From Oleiagrimonas sp964608595 (GTDB lineage: Bacteria; Pseudomonadota; Gammaproteobacteria; Xanthomonadales; Rhodanobacteraceae): 24,412 nucleotides of DNA. Made by a program: the position numbers and the translations under genes. Each line of letters begins with the position of its first letter. Position 1 is the stretch's first letter. The stretch covers positions 1 through 24,412 of the forward strand of contig CAZSOU010000031.1 of assembly GCA_964608595.1 (NCBI GenBank). The letters are read 5' to 3'. Below the pieces are notes generated by a model. It did no database searches and was not told the origin of the DNA. It saw only the letters and a program-made list of their open reading frames with translations. Positions 16,885 through 24,208 of this stretch are shown here, one piece after another.

Positions 16885-18669
16885 TCAAAATGCCCACACG
16901 TGCGGGATGATGAGCAATACCACCACACCGACCACGATCGACAGCGGCGTGCCGACGCGCACGTAGTCCATGAAACGGTAGCCGCCGGGGCCGTAGACCA
17001 TCATGTTGGTCTGGTAGCCGATCGGCGTGATGAAGCTGGCCGAGGCGCCGATCATGATCGCGATGATGAACGGCATCGCGCTCGCGTCCAGCTGGTGCGC
17101 CGCCGCCAGGCCGATGGGGAACATCAGCACGGCCGCCGCGTTGTTGGTCAGAAGCTCGGTGAAGATCACGGTCAGGACGAACACCATGACCAGGGTCCAG
17201 AACGGATCCCCGTCGCCAAGATGCAGCAGCACCCCGGCCACGGCCGCGGCCACGCCGGTCTTGGACAGGGCCACGCCGATGGCGAAGGCGCAGGCGATGG
17301 CCACGATCAGCGGGTAGTCCACCGCGCGGCGCGCATCGCGCCAGCTGACGCAGCCGGTGACGATCACCGCCAGCGCGGCCAGCAGCGCGGACACGAAAAT
17401 GTCCACGTGCAGCGCGACGTTGGCCAGGATCATCGCGCCCAGGATGGCCAGCGCGCCCAGGGCCCGGCGCGGCTGCACCGGCGGCGTGTCGTCGACCACG
17501 TTGACCATGATGAACTCGCGCGACTGGCCATGCTCGCGCGTGAATTCCGAGGTGGTTTCCAGCAGCAGCGTGTCGCCGGCCTGCACCACGATGTCGCCCG
17601 GCTTGCGCGACAACTGCTGGCCGCGGCGGTTGACGGCCACCACCGCCGCGCCGTAGCGGTCGCGGAAACGCGACGCGCGCAGCGTATGGCCGACCACCGG
17701 CGACAGGCGCGACGGCACGGCCTCGACGAAATGCCGGCCGCTGTCGGCGCCCACCTTGAACACCTGGTCGTCCGCATGCGCCAGGCCCGCCACCTGGCGC
17801 ACCTCGCGCAGGCCCTCGGCGGTGCCGACGAAGACCAGGCGGTCGTTGGCTTCCAGCACGGTATCGGGCTTCACCGCCGGGCGGATCGGCCCGCTGGCGC
17901 GCTGCACCTCCACCAGGAATGCACCGGACAACTGGCGCAGCCTCGCCCCGACCAGGTCGCGCCCCACCAGCGGGCCACCGGTCCTGACCTGCATTTCCAG
18001 CACGTACTCGCGTGTCTCCCGCGCCTGGTCCAGCGCCGTGCGGCGATCCGGCAGCAACCAGCGGCCGATCGTCAGCAGATAGATCAGGCCGGCAACGGCC
18101 GCCGGCAGGCCGACCCAGGCCGGATCGAACATGTGCAGGTCGGGCAGTCCGCCGTGTTGCTGCATCAGGCCCAGCACGACCAGGTTGGTGCTGGTGCCGA
18201 TCAACGAACACATGCCGCCGAGGATGGTGGCGTAGCTGAGCGGGATCAGCAGCTTGGACACCGACACCTTGGCCTTGCGGCTCCAGGTTTCCACCGCGGC
18301 GGTCAGCATCGCGACCACCGGCGTGTTGTTGATGAAGGCACTCAGCGACGAGGAAATGCCGACCAGGCGGAGCTGCGCCACGAAGGCACCATGCGGCCTG
18401 CCCAGCACCCACGAGGCCACCCAGCGAATCGCCCCGGTGGTACGCAACGCCGCCACCACGATGAACAACACCGCCACCGTCAGCACGGCGGTATTGGAAA
18501 ACCCGGCCAGCGCCTCGACGGGCGTCAACACCCCGCCCACCAGCAATACCGCCACCGCACCCAGAAGCACGATGTCCGGCGACAGACGCTCCCAGGCCAG
18601 ACAACCGAACACCGCCAGCACCACGCCAATGGTGAGCCAGGCATGCCACCCCAGTTCGGAAAAAGTCAT
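16885..18669 (-). CDS. SLC13/DASS-type permease with TrkA-C (RCK-C) domains, probable sulfate transporter
   Basis: A 594-residue inner-membrane transporter. The N-terminal helices contain the SLC13 signatures SAFINNTPVVAM and LGGMCSLIGTSTNLVVLGLM. The middle, about residues 200-390, holds two soluble TrkA-C-like domains (VGRDLVGARLRQLSGAFLVE, LEANDRLVFVGTAEGL; and VGHTLRASRFRDRYGAAVVA, VQAGDTLLLE). The C-terminal half repeats the fold with TELLTNNAAAVLMFPIGLA and SFITPIGYQTNMMVYGPGGY. The start is an ATG at 18669 preceded by GGATGCA; an upstream GTG at 18702 in frame is less likely. It follows cysNC by 67 bp on the same strand, so co-transcription is likely. Family members with central TrkA-C domains next to sulfur genes are thought to be sulfate transporters; the substrate assignment here is from context. 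Confidence 0.88.
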   Translation of the reverse strand: MTFSELGWHAWLTIGVVLAVFGCLAWERLSPDIVLLGAVAVLLVGGVLTPVEALAGFSNTAVLTVAVLFIVVAALRTTGAIRWVASWVLGRPHGAFVAQLRLVGISSSLSAFINNTPVVAMLTAAVETWSRKAKVSVSKLLIPLSYATILGGMCSLIGTSTNLVVLGLMQQHGGLPDLHMFDPAWVGLPAAVAGLIYLLTIGRWLLPDRRTALDQARETREYVLEMQVRTGGPLVGRDLVGARLRQLSGAFLVEVQRASGPIRPAVKPDTVLEANDRLVFVGTAEGLREVRQVAGLAHADDQVFKVGADSGRHFVEAVPSRLSPVVGHTLRASRFRDRYGAAVVAVNRRGQQLSRKPGDIVVQAGDTLLLETTSEFTREHGQSREFIMVNVVDDTPPVQPRRALGALAILGAMILANVALHVDIFVSALLAALAVIVTGCVSWRDARRAVDYPLIVAIACAFAIGVALSKTGVAAAVAGVLLHLGDGDPFWTLVMVFVLTVIFTELLTNNAAAVLMFPIGLAAAHQLDASAMPFIIAIMIGASASFITPIGYQTNMMVYGPGGYRFMDYVRVGTPLSIVVGVVVLLIIPHVWAF

Positions 18670-18736
18670 TGCATCCAAACGCCATCTCCCGTGCCCGGGC
18701 ACCGAGCCTGCGTCAAACCATCACTACCTGCAGGCG

Positions 18737-20650
18737 TCATCTGGCCAACAACGTGTCGACGACGCGCTGCGCCAGAACGTCGGCGCTGGTGTCGGCGGTC
18801 TGCAGGTGCAGCTCGGGGGCGTCGGGGATTTCGTACGGCGAATCGATGCCGGTGAAATTGCTCAACTTGCCCGCGCGCGCCTTGGCGTACAAACCCTTCA
18901 CATCGCGTGATTCGCACACTTCCAGCGGCGTGTCCACGAACACTTCCCGGAACTCGCCTTCGCCGAACAACGCCCGCGCCATGCGCCGCTCGCTGCGGAA
19001 CGGGCTGATGAAGCTGACCAGCACGATCAAACCCGCATTGGTCATCAATCGGGCCACCTCGGCCACGCGACGGATGTTTTCGACACGGTCTTCGGGCGTG
19101 AACCCGAGATCACGGTTCAGGCCGTGGCGCACGTTGTCGCCGTCCAGCATCACCGTGTGATAACCCATCGCATGCAACCGCTTTTCCACCAGATTGGCAA
19201 TGGTGGATTTGCCCGAGCCGGACAAACCGGTGAACCACAGGCAGGCCGGCTCCTGGCCCTTGATGCGGGCGCGCGCCTCGCGGTCGACATCCATGTGCTG
19301 CCAGTGGATGTTCTCGGCGCGGCGCAAGGCGAAATCGATGGTGCCGGCGCCCACGGTGGCGTTGGTCTGACGGTCGATGAGGATGAACGAGCCCAGCGCG
19401 GGGCATTTTTCATACGACTCGAACGCAATGGCGTGATCCAGGCTCACGTTGCAGTTGCCCACCTCGTTGAGCCCCAGACGCTTGGCCGCCAACTGTTCCT
19501 GCGTGTTGACGTCCAGCTTGTACTTGATGTCGGTGACCTGCGCCGTGATGGTTCGCGTGCCGATCTTCATCCAGTACGGTCGCCCCGGCAGCAAGGCCGT
19601 GTCGTTCATCCACAAAAGGTGCGTGGCGAACTGGTCGGCCACCTGCGGCGGCTCGGCGGTGGCGGCAATGACGTCGCCGCGGCTGGTATCGAGTTCGTCC
19701 TCGAGCGTCAGGGTGATGGCATCGCCGGTCTGCGCGCGTTGCAAGTCCCCGTCAAACGTGACGATGCGTTTCACGCGCGAGCGCGCGCCGTTGGGCAGGC
19801 TGACCACTTCATCGCCCACAGCCACGGCGCCCGCCACCACCTGGCCGGCATAGCCACGGAAATTCTGATCGGGGCGGCATACCCACTGCACGGGCATGCG
19901 GAAACCCAGTTCGCTGGCCGGCTGGCCGATCTGCACGGTTTCCAGGTGCTCGAGCATGCTCGGGCCGTCATACCAGGGCATGGCGGTGGACGGCGCGCTG
20001 ACGTTTTCGCCCTTGAGCGCCGACAGCGGAATCGCGGTGACCTGGGCAATGCCCATCTGCTCGGCCAACTGGCGGTATTCGTTTTCGATGTTGCGAAACA
20101 CGCTCTCGTCGTAATCGACCAGATCCATCTTGTTGACCGCCAACAGCACGTGGCGGATGCCGAGCAGGCCGCAAATCCAGGTATGCCGGCGCGTCTGAGT
20201 CAATAGGCCCTTGCGCGCATCGACCAGCATCACCGCCAGTTCGGCCGTGGACGCGCCGGTGGCCATGTTGCGCGTGTACTGCTCATGCCCCGGGGTGTCG
20301 GCAACGATGAACTTGCGCTTCTCGGTGCTGAAAAAACGGTACGCCACGTCGATGGTGATGCCCTGCTCGCGCTCGGCCGACAAGCCGTCCACCAGCAACG
20401 CAAAGTCCAGCTCGCCGTTCTGCGTGCCATGACGCGCGCTGTCGCCCTCGAGCGTGGCCAGCTGATCGTCGAACAGCAATTTGGTGTCGTACAAAAGCCG
20501 TCCCAGCAGCGTGCTTTTGCCGTCATCCACACTGCCGCAGGTCAAAAACCGCAACAGGCTCTTGGTTTCGTGCTGTGCCAGATAGGCGTCAATCGCCGCC
20601 TGAGCTTCGTCAGTCTGCGTCACAGTGTTGCCTTCCACGTTGAATTGCAT
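18737..20650 (-). CDS. cysNC: Bifunctional sulfate adenylyltransferase subunit 1 / adenylylsulfate kinase (CysN-CysC fusion)
   Basis: A 637-residue fusion of two steps of sulfate activation: the GTPase subunit of ATP sulfurylase (making APS) and APS kinase (making PAPS), both cytoplasmic. The CysN part has the GTPase motifs GSVDDGKST (39-47), DTPGHEQY (from 118) and NKMD (173-176), followed by EF-Tu-like beta-barrel domains. The APS kinase part starts near residue 450 with its P-loop GLSGSGKST at 475-483, then LDGDNVRHGLNRDLGF and the active-site serine segment FISPFRSER. The ATG at 20650 was chosen because it gives the usual short N-terminus and has GGGA 7 bases upstream; the frame is open for 17 more codons. 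Its partner cysD lies upstream on the same strand but is separated by about 980 bp holding a toxin-antitoxin pair. The SLC13 permease follows. Confidence 0.96.
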   Translation of the reverse strand: MQFNVEGNTVTQTDEAQAAIDAYLAQHETKSLLRFLTCGSVDDGKSTLLGRLLYDTKLLFDDQLATLEGDSARHGTQNGELDFALLVDGLSAEREQGITIDVAYRFFSTEKRKFIVADTPGHEQYTRNMATGASTAELAVMLVDARKGLLTQTRRHTWICGLLGIRHVLLAVNKMDLVDYDESVFRNIENEYRQLAEQMGIAQVTAIPLSALKGENVSAPSTAMPWYDGPSMLEHLETVQIGQPASELGFRMPVQWVCRPDQNFRGYAGQVVAGAVAVGDEVVSLPNGARSRVKRIVTFDGDLQRAQTGDAITLTLEDELDTSRGDVIAATAEPPQVADQFATHLLWMNDTALLPGRPYWMKIGTRTITAQVTDIKYKLDVNTQEQLAAKRLGLNEVGNCNVSLDHAIAFESYEKCPALGSFILIDRQTNATVGAGTIDFALRRAENIHWQHMDVDREARARIKGQEPACLWFTGLSGSGKSTIANLVEKRLHAMGYHTVMLDGDNVRHGLNRDLGFTPEDRVENIRRVAEVARLMTNAGLIVLVSFISPFRSERRMARALFGEGEFREVFVDTPLEVCESRDVKGLYAKARAGKLSNFTGIDSPYEIPDAPELHLQTADTSADVLAQRVVDTLLAR

Positions 20651-20725
20651 GCCTATATCCCGAAATTGCCAAACTGCCCCGTTCCCCTTGTAGGAGCACA
20701 TTTCATGTAAAGAGTCTCGAAAAAA

Positions 20726-20932
20726 TCATCGAACACTCACCTTCTTGCCAGAGGCCTCATTCACCAAGCCAGTGAACGTATAGCGCAAATCCACATTCAC
20801 CTTTCGCACGGTTGCCGTCCCTGTCCAGCGAGCCGAGTGGGAACGGCTCGCCATCAAGGCTTTCGACAGCCCGAAGTATTTTTCGTCGGGCCATGCCCGA
20901 CCGGTGTAGACTGCGATCATCTCCTGAATCAC
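20726..20932 (-). CDS. Possible small ORF of unknown function, overlapping the parE stop
   Basis: A 68-codon frame on the minus strand begins at a GTG whose last two bases are the first two of the parE TGA stop, the kind of overlap used for translational coupling. An in-frame ATG lies at 20920 directly after CAGGAG, too close for a normal ribosome-binding site. The product is basic near its end (ATVRKVNVDLRYTFTGLV and so on) with no signal peptide or membrane segment, and I do not recognise a family. It could be a third gene of the toxin-antitoxin unit, the C-terminal remnant of a gene lost when the module inserted, or a chance frame. Confidence 0.3.
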   Translation of the reverse strand: MIQEMIAVYTGRAWPDEKYFGLSKALMASRSHSARWTGTATVRKVNVDLRYTFTGLVNEASGKKVSVR

Positions 20933-21228
20933 GTTGAACTCAGGTGACGGTGCGTATCCATGCGTTGATGCAAAATACGAATCACCGCAATGCCGTAGTC
21001 CTCGATACAGAAGTAGATGGCGTGTTGCTCAACAATACCGCGTCGATAACCTGGCCGGATGTGGCCGCAATCTTGTACCTGCGCAGGGGCCTGCGCAAAC
21101 GTTGTGCAAGCATTTTCGATCAACTGCATGTAGCTCACTGCCTGCTCCAGGCCCCACTGGCGCACGGTGTAATCGAAGATGTCATCCAGATCATTCTGCG
21201 CGGCAGGACTGAGACGGTATTCGGCCAT
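20929..21228 (-). CDS. parE: RelE/ParE-family toxin
   Basis: A 99-residue protein with the compact RelE/ParE layout: the start YRLSPAAQNDLDDIFDYTV, a helical segment QAVSYMQLIENACTTFA, then IRPGYRRGIVEQHAIYFCIE and the conserved end AVIRILHQRMD. ParE toxins inhibit DNA gyrase, while RelE relatives cleave mRNA; the IRILHQRMD ending and the CopG-like partner favour the ParE branch. The ATG at 21228 was chosen because it gives the family's usual N-terminus; GGAGG abuts it directly, which is unusual spacing, so translation may depend on coupling to the antitoxin gene, whose stop is 7 bases upstream. The frame is open for 28 more codons into parD, which look like shadow sequence. It sits inside the cys operon. 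Confidence 0.88.
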   Translation of the reverse strand: MAEYRLSPAAQNDLDDIFDYTVRQWGLEQAVSYMQLIENACTTFAQAPAQVQDCGHIRPGYRRGIVEQHAIYFCIEDYGIAVIRILHQRMDTHRHLSST

Positions 21229-21235
21229 CCTCCGC

Positions 21236-21484
21236 TCAACCTGCGTACTGGGCACGCTTGCGACGCGTGAACGCTTCAAAATCAAAAGCCTGTGGCACAC
21301 CGCTGCGCTCACCCTCCATCAGGGCCTGGCGCAGAGCTTCCAGATCGACCGTGCGCTCCTGCTCGCGTCGGATCAAGTCACGGATCAACTCGCTGTCGTT
21401 CGTGAATCGTCCCGCTTGCACTTGGGTATTGATCCAGTGATCTTGTTGGTCAGTGACGGTAATGGTTTTGCGGACGGTTGCCAT
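21236..21484 (-). CDS. parD: ParD-type (ribbon-helix-helix) antitoxin
   Basis: An 82-residue protein with an N-terminal ribbon-helix-helix DNA-binding segment (MATVRKTITVTDQQDHWINT, then FTNDSELIRDLIRREQ) and a charged C-terminal tail (ALMEGERSGVPQAFDFEAFT) that normally wraps the ParE toxin. The ATG at 21484 has GGAGA 7 bases upstream. It precedes parE by 7 bp, the standard antitoxin-first order. By family knowledge it binds its own promoter alone and with the toxin; a candidate palindromic operator is at 21517-21533. Confidence 0.9.
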   Translation of the reverse strand: MATVRKTITVTDQQDHWINTQVQAGRFTNDSELIRDLIRREQERTVDLEALRQALMEGERSGVPQAFDFEAFTRRKRAQYAG

Positions 21485-21516
21485 GATGCGTCTCCAAGTA
21501 GCAAATGGAGTGGATA

Positions 21517-21533
21517 GTATGAATATATCATAC
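21517..21533. promoter_or_regulatory. Candidate ParD operator/promoter palindrome
   Basis: GTATGA-ATATA-TCATAC is a perfect 6-bp inverted repeat with a 5-bp AT centre, located 33 bp upstream of the parD start in otherwise GC-rich DNA. Read on the minus strand it contains TATGATATAT, which could serve as a -10 box, so an autorepressor bound here would block transcription. Binding by ParD is inferred from the family. Confidence 0.6.
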
Positions 21534-21632
21534 CATTAACTCATCCCGCAGGGCGGATACTGCTCGCCGTCAGGCCTCTCGACCACACGAAACCACCCAC
21601 CCCTGGCACCCGATCCACGGGGAGTGTGGGCA

Positions 21633-22553
21633 TCAGAAATACCCTTCCTGCTTCTTCTTCTCCATCGACGCCGATTCATCCTTGTCAATCACGCGCCCGG
21701 AGCGCTCGGAACTGCGGCCCGTCAACACCTCCTGGATGACCTTGGGCAGCGTATCGGCTTCCGACTCGATGGCGCCCGTAAACGGATACGCGCCCAGCGT
21801 GCGGCAACGCACCATGCGCATATCCGGCGTCTCGCCCGGCTCCAGCGGCATGCGGTCGTCATCGACGATGATCAGCGTGCCGTCGCGCTCCACCACCGGT
21901 CGCTCGGCCGCCAGGTACAGCGACGGCACCGGGATGTTCTCGCGGTAGATGTAAAGCCATACGTCCAGCTCCGTCCAGTTGGAAATCGGAAACACGCGCA
22001 CGCTCTCGCCCTTGCGGATGCGGGCGTTGAAGATGTTCCACAGCTCCGGCCGCTGGTTCTTCGGATCCCAGCGATGCTTCTCGTTGCGAAAGGAAAACAC
22101 GCGCTCCTTCGCGCGCGACTTCTCCTCGTCACGCCGCGCACCGCCGATGGCCGCATCGAACTTGTACTTGTCCAACGCCTGTTTGAGCGCCTGGGTCTTC
22201 ATCGCGTCCGTGAACACCGTCGCACCATGCGTGAACGGGTTGAGCCCAGTATCCAGCGCCTCCTGGTTGACGTGCACGATCAACTTGACGCCCGTCTCCT
22301 CCGCACGCCGGTCGCGAAACGACACCATCTCGCGAAACGTCCAGGTGGTATCCACCTGCATCATCGGAAACGGCGGCTTGGCGGGATAAAACGCCTTCTG
22401 CAACAAGTGCAGCAAGACCGAGGAATCCTTGCCGACCGAGTACAGCAGCACCGGATTGGTGAACTCTGCCGCCACCTCGCGGATGATGTGGATGGCCTCC
22501 GTTTCCAGGCGCTTGAGGTGGGAGGATTGGGCGAGCGTGTCGATTTCTGTCAT
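21633..22553 (-). CDS. cysD: Sulfate adenylyltransferase subunit 2
   Basis: A 306-residue PP-loop ATPase subunit of ATP sulfurylase that works with CysN to convert sulfate and ATP into adenylylsulfate in the cytoplasm. The PP-loop SVGKDSS is at residues 39-45. Other conserved parts are DTTWTFREMVSFRD, GGARRDEEKSRAKERVFSFR, FPISNWTELDVWLYI and the C-terminal RSGRVIDKDESASMEKKKQE ending in GYF, all matching CysD closely. The length equals the family norm (E. coli CysD is 302). The ATG at 22553 has AAGGAAA 8 bases upstream. In most genomes cysD and cysN are adjacent or overlapping; here the next cys gene starts about 980 bp away, across parDE. Confidence 0.97.
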   Translation of the reverse strand: MTEIDTLAQSSHLKRLETEAIHIIREVAAEFTNPVLLYSVGKDSSVLLHLLQKAFYPAKPPFPMMQVDTTWTFREMVSFRDRRAEETGVKLIVHVNQEALDTGLNPFTHGATVFTDAMKTQALKQALDKYKFDAAIGGARRDEEKSRAKERVFSFRNEKHRWDPKNQRPELWNIFNARIRKGESVRVFPISNWTELDVWLYIYRENIPVPSLYLAAERPVVERDGTLIIVDDDRMPLEPGETPDMRMVRCRTLGAYPFTGAIESEADTLPKVIQEVLTGRSSERSGRVIDKDESASMEKKKQEGYF

Positions 22554-22692
22554 GGCAAATTTCCTTTCAGCCCGGCAAGTCTAATGGACTTTTCGTACGT
22601 GTTTATGACTAATGGTTCAGTCGTCATTCCATGCCAGATGGCAAGCGCAGAGGTCGCTCAACTCACGGTCGTCGCGAGTCAGCCGACCCGGC

Positions 22693-22761
22693 CTATCGGC
22701 GGATTTCATCTTGATGATCAAAGAACCATTGGTAAGTTTTCTGGATCCCCTCTTGCAACGG
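22693..22761 (-). pseudogene. C-terminal remnant of a GDP-L-fucose synthase-like gene, cut by the IS3 element
   Basis: Read on the minus strand from the IS boundary, 22 codons and a TAG stop (22695-22693) give PLQEGIQKTYQWFFDHQDE followed by IRR. This matches the C-terminal tail of GDP-L-fucose synthase/WcaG-type epimerases (the E. coli tail reads EAGLASTYQWFLENQDRF). All upstream parts are missing because the insertion sequence begins at about 22762. It is on the same strand as cysD and ends 140 bp before it, so a sugar-nucleotide gene once lay upstream of cysD. Confidence 0.6.
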
Positions 22762-22763
22762 CC

Positions 22764-22790
22764 TGAATCGTCCCGGCTTTCTCGGAGGCT
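22764..22790 (+). repeat. Left terminal inverted repeat of the IS3 element
   Basis: Begins TGAATCGTCCCGGCTTTC and continues to CGGAGGCT; pairs with 24049-24075 at 21 of 27 positions. Confidence 0.8.
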
Positions 22791-22813
22791 CCATTCTTTG
22801 AGAGGATAGAGCG

Positions 22814-23125
22814 ATGAGCAAGTCAAAACGGTACGCACCCGAAGTGAGCGAACGTGCGGTGCGGATTGTCTTCGAGCATCAGAAGGAATACCACTCGCAG
22901 TGGGAAGCCATCAGCATGATGGCACCGAAATTCGGTTGTACGCCGCAAACGCTGTGCAACTGGGTACGGCAAACCGAGCGTGACCAAGGGTTGCGCGATG
23001 GCACGACCAGCAGCGAGCGTGACGAGCTGAAGACTTTGCGTCGTGAGGTCAAGCAGCTCAAGAAGGCCAACGAGATCCTGCGCAAGGCCAGTGCGTATTT
23101 TGCCCAGGCGGAGCTCGACCGCTGA
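22814..23125 (+). CDS. IS3-family transposase OrfA
   Basis: A 103-residue DNA-binding subunit. It has a helix-turn-helix of the IS3/IS911 OrfA type (SERAVRIVFEHQ, then ISMMAPKFGCTPQTLCNWVR) and a leucine-zipper-like coiled coil near the C-terminus (LKTLRREVKQLKKANEILRK) ending ASAYFAQAELDR, a typical ending of the IS3 group. The ATG at 22814 has GAGAGGA upstream. The reading frame of OrfB is -1 relative to it; a TATTTTGCC stretch near 23096-23104 and the last codons are possible frameshift positions for making the fused OrfAB transposase. Confidence 0.94.
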   Translation: MSKSKRYAPEVSERAVRIVFEHQKEYHSQWEAISMMAPKFGCTPQTLCNWVRQTERDQGLRDGTTSSERDELKTLRREVKQLKKANEILRKASAYFAQAELDR

Positions 23126-23130
23126 GCCAA

Positions 23131-24006
23131 GTGATGAAGGCCTTTATCGACGACAACCGCAAGGTGTACGGCGTCGAGCCGATCTGCCGTGAGCTGGCAA
23201 TCGCCCCGTCCACCTACTACCTGCGTGCTGCGCGTGCGGCCGATCCGGACAAGCAGCCGGCCAGAGCCAAGCGTGACGCGGTATTGTCCGAGGAGGTGCA
23301 GCGTATCTGGTATGAAAACCGTCAGGTGTACGGTGCCCGCAAGGTCTGGAAGCAATGCGCACGCGAGGGGCTCATGGTGGCCCGCTGTACCATGGAGCGC
23401 CTGATGCGAAAGCTGGGTATTCGTGGCGTCGTACGCGGCAAACCCATCAAGACGACCATCAGCCAGAAAGGTGTCTGGCATCCGCATGATCTGGTCAAAC
23501 GACAATTCCGTGCCGAGCGCCCCAATGCCTTGTGGGTCGCCGACTTCACCTATGTTTCCACATGGCAGGGCTTCGTCTATGCGGCCTTCATCGTTGACGT
23601 GTATGCCCGCCGCATCGTGGGTTGGAAGGCTTCCCGTTCACCGAAAACCGACTTTGTCATGGATGCCTTGGAGCAAGCGCTGCACGACCGGAAACGGCCA
23701 TCAGGCGAGACGCTGATCCATCACAGCGACCACGGCGTGCAATACGTGTCACTGCGCTATACCGAGCGCCTCGCCGATGCCGGTATCAAGGCCTCGGTCG
23801 GCACGGTGGGCGATTCCTACGACAACGCCATGGCGGAAACCGTCAACGGCCTTTACAAAGCGGAGGTGATTCACCGGCGATCCTGGCCGGATCGCAAGAG
23901 CGTGGAGCTGGCTACGCTGGACTGGGTAAACTGGTTCAACCACAAGCGACTGCTGGGGCCGATTGGCGACATGCCACCGGCCGAAGCAGAAGCCTTGTAC
24001 CATTAA
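23131..24006 (+). CDS. IS3-family transposase OrfB (DDE catalytic subunit)
   Basis: A 291-residue integrase-core protein. An N-terminal HTH_21-like region (VYGVEPICRELAIAPSTYYL, then RQVYGARKVWKQ) precedes the rve catalytic core, with the DDE residues in WVADFTYV, HHSDHGVQY and DNAMAETVNGLYKAE. The end is WFNHKRLLGPIGDMPPAEAE. It opens at GTG 23131 or ATG 23134, six to nine bases after the OrfA stop in the -1 frame. Productive expression is normally as an OrfAB fusion by programmed -1 frameshifting; the frame is open leftward across the OrfA end. No inactivating change is seen. Confidence 0.95.
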   Translation: MMKAFIDDNRKVYGVEPICRELAIAPSTYYLRAARAADPDKQPARAKRDAVLSEEVQRIWYENRQVYGARKVWKQCAREGLMVARCTMERLMRKLGIRGVVRGKPIKTTISQKGVWHPHDLVKRQFRAERPNALWVADFTYVSTWQGFVYAAFIVDVYARRIVGWKASRSPKTDFVMDALEQALHDRKRPSGETLIHHSDHGVQYVSLRYTERLADAGIKASVGTVGDSYDNAMAETVNGLYKAEVIHRRSWPDRKSVELATLDWVNWFNHKRLLGPIGDMPPAEAEALYH

Positions 24007-24048
24007 CGTCAGGCGGGCCTTGCCGAGGCGGCCTGATTAAAACAAAAC

Positions 24049-24075
24049 AGTCTCCGGGATTCCCGGGGCGATTCA
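24049..24075 (-). repeat. Right terminal inverted repeat of the IS3 element
   Basis: Reverse-complemented it begins TGAATCGCCCCGGGAATC and continues CCGGAGACT; matches the left end at 21 of 27 positions. Confidence 0.8.
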
Positions 24076-24077
24076 GG

Positions 24078-24208
24078 GATCTGTGCCAGCCATGACGCAA
24101 ACGCCTCCCGCTTGAAACTCTTGCAATTCAGCACATGCCGTGCCCGTCCACGGTCCAGGTCGAAAACACGCTCTTTGCCAGGTCGATGCCAATGGTTATA
24201 GTGCTCAT
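24078..24208 (-). pseudogene. Broken 5' end of an IS110-family transposase
   Basis: On the minus strand an ATG at 24208, with GAGGAAA upstream, starts MSTITIGIDLAKSVF, the characteristic RuvC-like opening of IS110 transposases with the first catalytic Asp. This frame then meets a stop after about 26 codons, while another frame continues with VLNCKSFKREAFASWLAQIP, the expected next part. A frameshift therefore separates the two, and the remainder is cut off at the IS3 right end. The gene is non-functional as seen. Confidence 0.7.

Larger units (their letters stand above)
22762..24077 (+). mobile_element. IS3-family insertion sequence, apparently intact
   Basis: About 1.31 kb with two overlapping-frame transposase genes and imperfect terminal inverted repeats. 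The left end starts TGAATCGTCCCGG at 22764 and the right end, reverse-complemented from 24075, starts TGAATCGCCCCGG; 21 of the first 27 positions match. Both ends are preceded by CC, so the exact boundary is uncertain by 2 bp. No clear 3-bp target duplication was seen, and the flanks belong to different genes, which points to recombination or deletion after insertion. Confidence 0.9.

Noticed and set aside
16441..18855. An 804-codon plus-strand frame through the tandem array and opposite the SLC13 permease.
   Set aside because: The array units are mostly multiples of three and create an artificial repeated peptide; the rest is antisense to a clear transporter.
22759..24080. Target-site duplication around the IS3 element.
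   Set aside because: Neither boundary choice gives matching 3-bp flanks (GCC versus GGG, or CGG versus GAT).
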